Source of the DNA: an uncultured Oscillospiraceae bacterium
Lineage (GTDB): Bacteria > Bacillota > Clostridia > Oscillospirales > Oscillospiraceae
Assembly (NCBI GenBank): GCA_910579595.1
Contig: CAJTVM010000041.1
Coordinates: forward strand, 1 to 24,651
DNA length: 24,651 bases
Direction of reading: 5' to 3'
Made by a program: the position numbers and the translations under genes. Below the pieces are notes generated by a model, which saw nothing but the letters and a program-made list of their open reading frames with translations, made no database searches and was not told the DNA's origin. How positions within the stretch are numbered: position 1 is the stretch's first letter; each line of letters opens with the position of its first letter. This document shows, piece by piece, positions 14,665-21,790 of this stretch.

Positions 14665-15868
14665 GCCGGAGCTGCTCTCCCCCGCCGGGGATCGGGAACG
14701 GCTGGAAATGGCCTTGGCCTATGGCGCGGACGCGGTGTACCTGGCGGGGAACGCCTTCGGGATGCGGGCCTTTGCCGGGAACTTCGACCGGGAGGGGCTG
14801 CGTCAGGCCGTGGCCCTGGCCCACGCCCGCGGGGTGCGGGTGCACGTCACCTGCAACACCCTGGCCCGGAACACTGAGGTGGCTCAGCTGCCGGAATACC
14901 TGGAATATCTGGATGGCATCGGCACTGACGTGGTAATCGCGGCGGGGCCGGACGTGCTGGATCTGTGCAAACGCTATGCCTCCCATGTCCAGGTGCATAT
15001 GTCCACCCAGACGGGGATCACCAACTATGAAATGGCCCGCGTCTGGCATGAGCTGGGGGCCAGCCGGGTGATCCTGGCCCGGGAGCTGTCCCTGGACGAG
15101 GTGGCGGAGATCCGAGCCAAGGCCCCGAAGGGGCTGGAGGTGGAGGCCTTCGTCCACGGCGCCATGTGCGTGAGCTGGTCGGGCCGGTGCCTGCTCAGCA
15201 ACTATTTGACGGGGCGGGACGCCTCCCGCGGGGCGTGCGCCCAGCCCTGCCGCTACCAGTACGCCCTGATGGAAGAAAAACGTCCTGGGGAGTATTTCCC
15301 CGTGTTCGAGAAAAACGGCGAGACCTTCATCCTGAACAGTCGGGATATGTGCATGATCGACCACCTCCCGGAATTGATTCAGGCCGGGGTTGATTCCCTG
15401 AAAATCGAGGGGCGGGCCAAGAGCGCCTACTATACCGCCATGACCACCGCCGCCTACCGCCACGCCATCGACGCGGCGGCGGAGGGGACGCCTTTGGATC
15501 CCGTATGGCGGGCCGAGGTGGACAAAGTGAGCCACCGGCACTATTCCACCGGCTTCTGGTTCGGCCAGCCGGGGCAGTACACCGACTCCGCGCGGTACGT
15601 CCGGGACTGGCAGGTGCTGGCCATTGTCACCGCCTGCGACGGGCTGGGAAATGCCACCCTGTCCCTGCGCAACAAATTTGCCGCCGGGGATGCGCTGGAA
15701 GTGGTCGGGCCAGACGTACCCGCCTTCCCCATGGCCGCCCCCGTAATGCGGGACATGGACGGTTTTGAGCTCACCGAACCGAAGCGGCCCCAGATGGATT
15801 TCCGCATGAAGCTGCCCCGGCCGGTACCGCCCCTGTCTGTGGTGCGAGCCTGCCGGCCAAACTCATAA
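14648..15868 (+). CDS. trhP: U32-family tRNA hydroxylation protein, TrhP-like
   Basis: Predicted 406-residue U32 family member. Although called peptidases, the characterised E. coli YegQ and B. subtilis YrrN/YrrO proteins (TrhP) act in prephenate-dependent hydroxylation of U34 in tRNA (ho5U). The U32 signature EAFVHGAMCVSWSGRCLLS is at about 166-184. Cysteines C174, C181, C197 and C201 (GACAQPC) fit an iron-sulfur cluster. The N-terminal KPELLSPAGD and the SLKIEGRAKSAYYT segment are typical. The ATG at 14648 lies 17 bases inside mltG; ATG 14657 is an alternative and neither has a strong ribosome site, so translation may depend on mltG reading. mltG near yrrN/yrrO genes is also seen in B. subtilis. 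The related 23S rRNA factor RlhA is an alternative identity. The stop codon lies in the shared terminator. Confidence 0.88.
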   Translation: MAAMGKPELLSPAGDRERLEMALAYGADAVYLAGNAFGMRAFAGNFDREGLRQAVALAHARGVRVHVTCNTLARNTEVAQLPEYLEYLDGIGTDVVIAAGPDVLDLCKRYASHVQVHMSTQTGITNYEMARVWHELGASRVILARELSLDEVAEIRAKAPKGLEVEAFVHGAMCVSWSGRCLLSNYLTGRDASRGACAQPCRYQYALMEEKRPGEYFPVFEKNGETFILNSRDMCMIDHLPELIQAGVDSLKIEGRAKSAYYTAMTTAAYRHAIDAAAEGTPLDPVWRAEVDKVSHRHYSTGFWFGQPGQYTDSARYVRDWQVLAIVTACDGLGNATLSLRNKFAAGDALEVVGPDVPAFPMAAPVMRDMDGFELTEPKRPQMDFRMKLPRPVPPLSVVRACRPNS

Positions 15869-15916
15869 AAATAACAGTACCCCCGCCCGTAGGGCGGGGG
15901 TACTGTTATTTTTATG
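15864..15916. terminator. Bidirectional terminator, 25-bp perfect inverted repeat
   Basis: A perfect 25-bp inverted repeat with a GTA loop (arms 15864-15888 and 15892-15916). The GC core GTACCCCCGCCC is flanked by AAAAATAACA on one side and TGTTATTTTT on the other, so it has a U-run for either direction. The stop codons of trhP (15866-15868) and potCD (15912-15914) lie in the two arms and pair with each other. Confidence 0.97.
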
Positions 15917-17921
15917 TGCCAAGCTGAATCCAAAGGTCGTTGTACAGCGTCCGGGTAGCCGGGGGGAGCACGTTGTACATCTCGCACCGCTCCAGCACCT
16001 CTGGGGGCACGGCCATGATCTCATACAGATCCGGGTCCAACTCCTCGCCATATAACTCCTCGTAGTAGGCAGGATACCGCTCCAGCGCCTGTGTGTTGGG
16101 GGAGGCGTAACCAATCTCATCCATATTGGCCAGGTTGGCGTCGGTAGAGGCGATGAAATTGATCCACTCCAGAGCCTCTTCATAGTGGGGGGCGTCCCGC
16201 AGCACACACATGGCGTCCACAAACCAGTTGCCGCCCTCCTTGGGAATCACAAAGCGCAGATCCACGCCCTCCGCCTGGTTGTCCACCATGGACAGGTAAT
16301 CCCCGGCGTAGTAGGTGGCCACGGCGGCGTTGCCACCCTCCATTTTCTGGAACACCTGGTCGGATACCTTGGCCTGGAACACGCCCCGGCGGCTGGCGTC
16401 GGCGATCCGGGCGAACGCCTCCCGGATTTCCCCCTCGTCGGTGGTGTTTACCGAATAACCCAGGGACAGCAGGGCCTCCCCCAGCGCGTCCCGGGAGTTG
16501 TTAATCAGCAGGACATTCCCGGCGTATTGATCGTCATACAGCACGTCCCAGCTGTCAATTTCCCCGTCCACCAGATTGGCGTTATAGATAATGCCCAGGG
16601 TGCCCCAGGTGTAGGGGACGGTGTACCTGTTTTCCGGATCGTAGGGCAGGTGCCGGAACCGCTCATCAATGAGCTCAAAGCTGGGAATCCGGCTGTAGTC
16701 AAGCTCCTCCAGCATCTCCTCCTCCATGAGCTGGGCGATCATATAGTCGGAGGTGACAATCACATCATAGTCCGCGCCGCCGCTTTTCAGCAGGGAGTAC
16801 ATAGCCTCGTTGCTCTCGGCGGTCTGGTAGTTCACCCGGGTGCCGGTTTCGTCCTCAAACTGGGTAATCAAATCCTCGTCGATATATTCCCCCAGACTGC
16901 ACACGTTGACCACCGGCTGGGAGCTGGTGGCCCCGGTGAGCAGGATAACCACCACGATAAAGGCGCAGGCCAGCACCGCCGTCACCCCCCGGCGCGCCCA
17001 CTGAAAGGCGGGCTGCTGGAACCGGAAGGACAGCTTTTCCAGGCGGGACGGCTCCCGCACCTCCTGGCTGGCGGCGCGGCGCTCCTGGCGCACCTCCCGG
17101 ACGTTGTTCAGCACCAGCAGCACCAGCACCGACAAAAACAGCAGGGTGGACACCGCGTTGATCTCCGGGGTAATGCGCTTCTTGGTCATGGAGTAAATCC
17201 GCATGGCCAGAGTGGAGGTGGACGACCCGGCGGTGAAGTAGGAGATGACGAAATCGTCGATGGACATGGTAAAGGCGATCAGCGCCCCGGACACAATGCC
17301 CGGCTTGATCTCCGGCAGAATCACCTTCCAGAACGCCTGCATCCAGGTACAGCCCAGGTCCTGGGCCGCGTCCACCAGGTTCTTGTCCATCTGCCGCAGC
17401 TTGGGCGCCACGTTCAAAATCACATAGGGAATGTTGAAGGCGATATGGGCCAGCAGCATGGTGGTAAAGCCCAGGGTAAGCCGTTCCGGCAGGACAATTG
17501 CGCCCTGCACCCCGTTGAACCACTGGGCAAAGGCACCCCAGCCCTGGAAAAAGGCCACAAAGAACAGGCACAGTGACACGCCGGTGACGATATCGGCGTT
17601 CACCATGGGGATGTTGTTGACCACCAGCAGGGCGTCCCGCTTCCGCTTTCCCAGGGCATACAGCCCGATGGCGGCAAAGGTGCCCGCCGCGGTGGAAATG
17701 GCCGTGGCCAGCAGCGACACCAGCAGCGTGGTGTACAGGCTCTCCATAATCAGCCGGTTCTGGAACAGGGAGGCGTACCAGTCCAAAGAGAACCCCTTCC
17801 ACACCGCGCTGGAGTCCCCGGCGTTGAAGGAGAAAATAATCAGCAGGAAGATGGGCAGGTACAGAAACAGGAACACCAAGCCGATAAACAGGCGGCTCCC
17901 GACACGGTTTGATCGTTTCAT
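15912..17921 (-). CDS. PotC-PotD fusion: polyamine-type permease plus binding protein
   Basis: Predicted 669-residue single chain joining two usual subunits. Residues 1-275 are a PotC-like permease with six likely membrane helices and the EAA loop AAQDLGCTWMQAFWKVILPEIKPG (about 185-208; longer than quoted motifs elsewhere, key residues D188 and G190). About 276-312 is a basic linker, 313-330 a further hydrophobic helix, and 337-669 a PotD-like substrate-binding domain (VPYTWGTLGIIYN, LLSLGYSVNTTD, VIPKEGGNWFVDAMCV, IGYASPNTQA). The extra helix replaces the lipoprotein anchor. Against E. coli PotD, the LTDDARE stretch carrying acidic ligand contacts reads LINNSRD here (N474, N475, D478), while D569 is kept in the WFVD segment. 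So polyamine specificity is uncertain. The start overlaps the potB stop by one base (TAATG). It shares a terminator with trhP. Confidence 0.92.
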   Translation of the reverse strand: MKRSNRVGSRLFIGLVFLFLYLPIFLLIIFSFNAGDSSAVWKGFSLDWYASLFQNRLIMESLYTTLLVSLLATAISTAAGTFAAIGLYALGKRKRDALLVVNNIPMVNADIVTGVSLCLFFVAFFQGWGAFAQWFNGVQGAIVLPERLTLGFTTMLLAHIAFNIPYVILNVAPKLRQMDKNLVDAAQDLGCTWMQAFWKVILPEIKPGIVSGALIAFTMSIDDFVISYFTAGSSTSTLAMRIYSMTKKRITPEINAVSTLLFLSVLVLLVLNNVREVRQERRAASQEVREPSRLEKLSFRFQQPAFQWARRGVTAVLACAFIVVVILLTGATSSQPVVNVCSLGEYIDEDLITQFEDETGTRVNYQTAESNEAMYSLLKSGGADYDVIVTSDYMIAQLMEEEMLEELDYSRIPSFELIDERFRHLPYDPENRYTVPYTWGTLGIIYNANLVDGEIDSWDVLYDDQYAGNVLLINNSRDALGEALLSLGYSVNTTDEGEIREAFARIADASRRGVFQAKVSDQVFQKMEGGNAAVATYYAGDYLSMVDNQAEGVDLRFVIPKEGGNWFVDAMCVLRDAPHYEEALEWINFIASTDANLANMDEIGYASPNTQALERYPAYYEELYGEELDPDLYEIMAVPPEVLERCEMYNVLPPATRTLYNDLWIQLGT

Positions 17922-18772
17922 TACATGATCACCGCCTGTTCTTCACCCTCGCCGAAGTGGTTCATGACGGCCATGCACACTACGACAATGACCATCATCA
18001 CCATGGAGATGGCCGCGCCCAAATGGGGGTTGTAGGCCCCGCCCAGGAACTGAAGCTCAATCAAATCGCCCAGCATCATCGCGTTGCCGCCGCCCAGCAG
18101 GCTGGAGATGGCAAAGGTGGACACCGATGGCACAAACACCATGGTCACCCCGGACAGGATGCCCGGCAGGGACAGGGGGAAAATCACCTTGGAGAACACC
18201 CGCACGCCGTCCGCTCCCAGATCCCGGGCGGCCTCGATGAGGGAGCCGTCCAGCTTAACGATGACGGAGTAGATAGGAAGGATCATAAAGGGCAGGTAGT
18301 TATACACCATGCCCAGCACCACCGCGCCGGAGGTACCGATCATCTGGATGTGATCCACCCCCAGCAGATCCAGCAGGCCCACGGCCCGGAACAGCTGGTT
18401 CAGCAGGCCGTTGTTCTCCAAAATGGACATCCAGGAGTAGGTGCGCAGCAGGAAGTTCATCCACATGGGCAGCATGATGAGGGCCATGGCCACGCGCTGG
18501 AACCTGGAACCCTCTTTGGCCATCCAGTAGGACACCGGGTAGCCGATGAGCAGGCACACCAGCGTGGCGATCACCGCCAGCCAGAAGGAGCGCAGGAACA
18601 CGGACAGGTAGGCCCCCATGCCCGTAAAGTTATCCAACGTAGCGTAAGAGGCGTTGGTGGCGGGGTCGGCGGCAGTGAATGCGTACACCGCCATAATTAT
18701 AATGGGTATGACCACGAACAGCGCCATCCAGATCACATAGGGGAAGGCGAACCAGGCGCGTTTATTCCTCAT
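17921..18772 (-). CDS. potB: Polyamine-type ABC transporter permease PotB
   Basis: Predicted 283-residue inner-membrane permease of the spermidine/putrescine (PotB/PotH) family with about six helices. It begins MRNKRAWFAFPYVIWMALFVVIPI and has the cytoplasmic EAA loop EAARDLGADGVRVFSKVIFP (about 195-214) that docks on the ATPase. The start at ATG 18772 has GGAGG a few bases upstream, inside the potA end. The potA stop is 18762, so the genes overlap by 11 bases; a longer open frame to 18835 would overlap potA much further and is rejected. It ends in TAATG overlap with the potCD fusion, so all three proteins should be made together. Confidence 0.94.
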   Translation of the reverse strand: MRNKRAWFAFPYVIWMALFVVIPIIIMAVYAFTAADPATNASYATLDNFTGMGAYLSVFLRSFWLAVIATLVCLLIGYPVSYWMAKEGSRFQRVAMALIMLPMWMNFLLRTYSWMSILENNGLLNQLFRAVGLLDLLGVDHIQMIGTSGAVVLGMVYNYLPFMILPIYSVIVKLDGSLIEAARDLGADGVRVFSKVIFPLSLPGILSGVTMVFVPSVSTFAISSLLGGGNAMMLGDLIELQFLGGAYNPHLGAAISMVMMVIVVVCMAVMNHFGEGEEQAVIM

Positions 18773-19943
18773 AACCGCCCTCCAGGGGGGCATCCCCCTC
18801 CCCGTCCTCCGGACCGGCCACATCCAGCTCCTCATACTCCTCGGAATAGGAGGAATAATCCCCGAACATCCCGGAATACTGGCTCTTTCTCATCACATGG
18901 ATCCCGTCGGGATCGATCTTGATCCCGATGCGGCTGTCCACGGGGCAGTAGTCGGTGGTCTGGATCAGCCACTTGAAGCCGTAAAAGTCCACAATGGTGT
19001 CATAGTGCACCCCCTTGAAGGTGACGGAGGTGACGGTGCCCCGCAGCTGTCCCGCGGCCTCGTCCACAATGTCCACGTCCTCCGGGCGGATGACCACGTC
19101 CACCGGCTCGTCCTTGCCGAAGCCCTTATCCAGGCACTGGAATCTGCGGTTAAAGATCTCCACCACCCCGTCGGAGCGCATGATGCCGTCAATGATGTTG
19201 GATTCGCCGATGAAATCCGCCACAAAGGCGTTTTTCGGCTCGTTATAAATGTCCTCGGGAGTGCCGATCTGCTGGATGCGCCCGCCGTCCATCACCACCA
19301 CGGTGTCGGACATGGCCAGCGCTTCCTCCTGATCGTGGGTCACGTAGATGAAGGTGATCTCCATTTCCTGCTGAATCCGCTTCAGCTCGTTCTGCATATC
19401 CTTGCGCAGGCGCATATCCAGCGCCCCCAGCGGCTCGTCCAGCAGCAGCACTCTTGGCCGGTTCACCAAGGCCCGGGCAATGGCCACCCGCTGCTGCTGC
19501 CCGCCGGACAGGGCGGACACCGGACGCTTCTCAAACCCCTTCAGGTTGACCACCGTGAGCATTTCCATCACCCGGTTGTGGATCTCCTGCTCGGGAATCT
19601 TCACCTTCCGTCCGTCCCCGTCCTTTTTGGGCAGGCGCAGGCCGAACGCCACGTTCTCAAACACGTTGAGGTGCGGGAACAGGGCATAGCGCTGGAATAC
19701 GGTGTTCACCATACGCTGATAAGGCGGGACATCATTAATCCTCACGCCGTCAAACAAAACGTCCCCGGCGGTCGGCAGCAGAAACCCGCCTATGATCCGA
19801 AGCGTGGTTGTCTTACCGCACCCGCTGGGGCCCAGCAGCGTGAGGAATTCCTTATCATTGATATACAGATTGATGTGGTCGAGCACGACCTCGTCGCCGT
19901 AGGACATAACGCAGTCCCGCAGGCGGATCAGCTCCTTGGACAT
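18762..19943 (-). CDS. potA: Polyamine-type ABC transporter ATPase PotA
   Basis: Predicted 393-residue ATP-binding subunit that drives import through PotB/PotC. Walker A GPSGCGKT is at 38-45, the Q-loop at Q84, signature LSGGQQQ at 145-151, Walker B LLLDEP at 166-171 and H-loop H203. After about 240 comes a TOBE-type regulatory domain (DVVIRPEDVDIV). The last 30 residues are very acidic (EEYEELDVAGPEDGEGD), an extension not needed for the fold. GGGGGAGG just upstream sets ATG 19943. It is the first gene of potA-potB-potCD; no separate potD or XRE regulator is adjacent. Confidence 0.95.
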   Translation of the reverse strand: MSKELIRLRDCVMSYGDEVVLDHINLYINDKEFLTLLGPSGCGKTTTLRIIGGFLLPTAGDVLFDGVRINDVPPYQRMVNTVFQRYALFPHLNVFENVAFGLRLPKKDGDGRKVKIPEQEIHNRVMEMLTVVNLKGFEKRPVSALSGGQQQRVAIARALVNRPRVLLLDEPLGALDMRLRKDMQNELKRIQQEMEITFIYVTHDQEEALAMSDTVVVMDGGRIQQIGTPEDIYNEPKNAFVADFIGESNIIDGIMRSDGVVEIFNRRFQCLDKGFGKDEPVDVVIRPEDVDIVDEAAGQLRGTVTSVTFKGVHYDTIVDFYGFKWLIQTTDYCPVDSRIGIKIDPDGIHVMRKSQYSGMFGDYSSYSEEYEELDVAGPEDGEGDAPLEGGYEE

Positions 19944-19988
19944 TTATCCTCCCCCATTTCTAATGATGAGTGTTTTGTCAGCTCCCTC

Positions 19989-20019
19989 TTTATATTCCCT
20001 GAGACGCGCACGTTGTCAC
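19989..20019 (-). promoter_or_regulatory. Weak promoter candidate for potABCD
   Basis: On the minus strand GTGACA (20014-20019) and TATAAA (19989-19994), separated by 19 bp, which is longer than ideal. It would give a leader of roughly 40 bases before potA. Confidence 0.35.
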
Positions 20020-20029
20020 GCTCGCGTTG

Positions 20030-20118
20030 GACACGCTTTCCCTCCGACTCGGGCTGGCCTCTGGGGCCTTACGGCCCCATCGCTCGCCCTCGCTCCAGTC
20101 CATCTGAGGCGGCGTGTC
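20030..20118. other. Long imperfect inverted repeat upstream of potA
   Basis: Nested complementary arms: GACACGC/GCGTGTC (20030-20036/20112-20118), CCTC/GAGG (20041-20044/20106-20109), GACT/AGTC (20046-20049/20097-20100), GGGC/GCCC (20051-20054/20086-20089) and GGGGCC-TTAC-GGCCCC (20063-20078). ACGCTCGCG also occurs as a direct repeat on each side (about 20018-20026 and 20120-20128). It has no T-run. It could be a REP-like intergenic element or a structured RNA; no gene overlaps it. Confidence 0.55.
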
Positions 20119-20270
20119 TACGCTCGCGCTTCCCAGGGTTTCACGGATAGCGAGTTGCATTATAGCGGTTTGTTACAGGTTTGTCAATCAGTTTGCGGAA
20201 ATTTGTCGGGAATTTTGGGTTTCCCCCCCAGACTGTGTCAAAAAGACAACAACCTGGCCCCAATCCCCCG

Positions 20271-20291
20271 TTTTTTGCCACAGGCAAAAAA
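20271..20291. other. Perfect small inverted repeat TTTTTTGCC/GGCAAAAAA
   Basis: 9-bp arms with loop ACA. The T-run is on the 5' arm when read in either direction, so it is not a standard terminator. It directly follows (in minus direction) the hairpin at 20294-20311. Confidence 0.5.
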
Positions 20292-20311
20292 TATCCGGCA
20301 TTGCTGCCGGA
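20286..20311 (-). terminator. Minus-strand terminator-like hairpin
   Basis: Read on the minus strand: TCCGGCA-GCAA-TGCCGGA (20294-20311) followed by TATTTTTT. There is no annotated minus-strand gene upstream of it within the window until beyond murI, which is on the plus strand. Confidence 0.5.
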
Positions 20312-20330
20312 GCTGCGCCCTTACGGGCTG

Positions 20331-20359
20331 AAAAGAAAAACAGTCCTCACATCAGGACT
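20331..20359 (-). terminator. Second minus-strand terminator-like hairpin
   Basis: Read on the minus strand: AGTCCT-GATGTG-AGGACT (20342-20359), then GTTTTTCTTTT. It lies 20 bases before the hairpin at 20294-20311. A small GCCC-TTAC-GGGC hairpin (20317-20328) lies between them. Confidence 0.55.
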
Positions 20360-20416
20360 TCGGATTCTTTTGCCAAAATCGCGCTATTGTTTTAAAGAAA
20401 GTTTGCAAATCCGCTC

Positions 20417-20445
20417 TTGTTTTTATGGAGGGAATAGCATATAAT
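20417..20445 (+). promoter_or_regulatory. Sigma-A-type promoter of murI-ywiB-argS
   Basis: TTGTTT (20417-20422), 17-bp spacer, perfect TATAAT (20440-20445). The ATG at 20425 precedes the transcript start, which supports the murI start at 20482. Confidence 0.75.
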
Positions 20446-20481
20446 ATCATGGTTTCAAGTGATGGGAAGGGAGGGCGCGTA

Positions 20482-21297
20482 ATGGATACACGGCCCATCG
20501 GCGTGTTCGACTCCGGCCTGGGGGGGCTCACCGCGGTGCGGGAGCTGGCCCGGATCATGCCGGAGGAGGATCTGATCTATTTCGGCGACACGGGCCGGGT
20601 GCCCTACGGCGGCCGCTCCAAGGATATCCTGGTGAAATACGCCCGGCAGGACGTGGCCTTCCTGCGCACCTTCAACCCCAAGGCCATCGTCATCGCCTGC
20701 GGCACCGTGTCCACCACCGCCCTGGACGTGCTCCAGGCGGAGAACGACATCCCCATTTTCGGCGTGGTGAAGCCCGCCGCCCGGGCCTCCGCCCATGTGA
20801 CCCGGAACGGCCGGGTAGGGCTCATCGGCACCAAGGCTTCCATCCGCTCCGGGGCCTATGAGCAGGCGCTGGGCGCCCTGCGCCCCGGTGTGGAGGTGAC
20901 CGCCCGGGCCTGTCCCCTGCTGGTCCCACTGGTGGAGAACGGCCGGTCCCGCCCCGGCGACATCGTGGCGGAGACGGTGGTGGCCGAGTACTTAGCTCCC
21001 GTGAAATCGGCGGGGGCGGACACCCTGATTTTGGGGTGCACCCATTACCCGCTGCTGCGGGAGGTCATCGGCGCTTACATGGGTCCTGGCGTGGCGCTGG
21101 TGGACGTGGGGGAGCAGTGCGCACGGTGGGTGAAAAAGCAGCTGGAGTGGGCCGGACTGCGCAACGGGCGCCCCGGCGCGGGCAGGCACCATTACTACGT
21201 CAGCGACAGCACTGAGGATTTTTCCGCCCTGGCCTCCGTTTTCCTGGAGGAGGACGTGGCCGCCGGGGTGGAGCAGATCGACATTACAGCCTATTGA
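20482..21297 (+). CDS. murI: Glutamate racemase
   Basis: Predicted 271-residue enzyme that makes D-glutamate for peptidoglycan. It has the N-terminal IGVFDSGLGGLT (D10, S11), YFGDTGRVPYG (33-42), the first catalytic cysteine C73 in IACGTVST and the second, C186, in LGCTHYPLL. The first motif reads CGTVS instead of the textbook CNTAS. ATG 20482 follows GGGAGGG (20469-20475); an earlier in-frame ATG at 20425 lies in the promoter. It leads murI-ywiB-argS with gaps of 24 and 28 bases, so the three should form an operon. Confidence 0.96.
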   Translation: MDTRPIGVFDSGLGGLTAVRELARIMPEEDLIYFGDTGRVPYGGRSKDILVKYARQDVAFLRTFNPKAIVIACGTVSTTALDVLQAENDIPIFGVVKPAARASAHVTRNGRVGLIGTKASIRSGAYEQALGALRPGVEVTARACPLLVPLVENGRSRPGDIVAETVVAEYLAPVKSAGADTLILGCTHYPLLREVIGAYMGPGVALVDVGEQCARWVKKQLEWAGLRNGRPGAGRHHYYVSDSTEDFSALASVFLEEDVAAGVEQIDITAY

Positions 21298-21321
21298 GGG
21301 GCACAGACCGAAAGGAACATT

Positions 21322-21762
21322 ATGACAGACAATGTAATTATATCCATAAAAGGCAAGCAGCTATATGCCGAGAGCAGCCCCGAGGAGATGGAACTGGTAA
21401 CCTCCGGCACCCTGAAGCGGGACAGCGCGGGGGGCTACACCGTGTCCTATGCGGAATCGGAGCTCACCGGGATGGAGGGCACCACCACCCGGCTGCATAT
21501 CAAGGGCGGGCAGGTGACGCTGCTGCGGGAGGGGAGCATCAACTCCCAGATGGTGTTTGAGGAGGGCAGGCGGCACCTGTCCATGTACGAGACGCCCTAC
21601 GGCGCGCTGTCCATCGGGGTAAATACCAGGCGGATGCGCTCCACCCTGGGTGAGGCGGGGGGCGATCTGGAGATTGACTACGCTATTGAGATCGACAACC
21701 TGATCGCGGGACAGAACCTGTTCCGCATGAATGTAAAGAAAAACCCGGCCCTGCGCCAATAA
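21322..21762 (+). CDS. ywiB: DUF1934 / YwiB-like protein
   Basis: Predicted 146-residue protein of the DUF1934 family, likely a small lipocalin-like beta barrel. It starts MTDNVIISIKGKQ, has the typical DKME-like stretch SPEEMELVTSGTLKR, a YAESELTGMEGTTTRLHI segment and ends in YAIEIDNLIAGQNLFRMNV. There is no signal peptide or membrane segment. It lies directly upstream of argS, as ywiB does in B. subtilis, which supports the identity. The function is unknown. AAAGGAA about 10 bases before the ATG is the ribosome site. Confidence 0.85.
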   Translation: MTDNVIISIKGKQLYAESSPEEMELVTSGTLKRDSAGGYTVSYAESELTGMEGTTTRLHIKGGQVTLLREGSINSQMVFEEGRRHLSMYETPYGALSIGVNTRRMRSTLGEAGGDLEIDYAIEIDNLIAGQNLFRMNVKKNPALRQ

Positions 21763-21790
21763 GGCGGGCCGGGGAAAAGGAGTTTTTACT

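Noticed and set aside
16185..17576. 463-codon plus-strand open frame inside potCD
   Set aside because: His/Gly-rich antisense shadow of a gene with clear permease and binding-protein domains.
1..20118. Common family for the 139-bp repeat and the potA upstream inverted repeat
   Set aside because: They share only short words such as TCGCTCC and CCATC; similarity is too weak to claim by eye.
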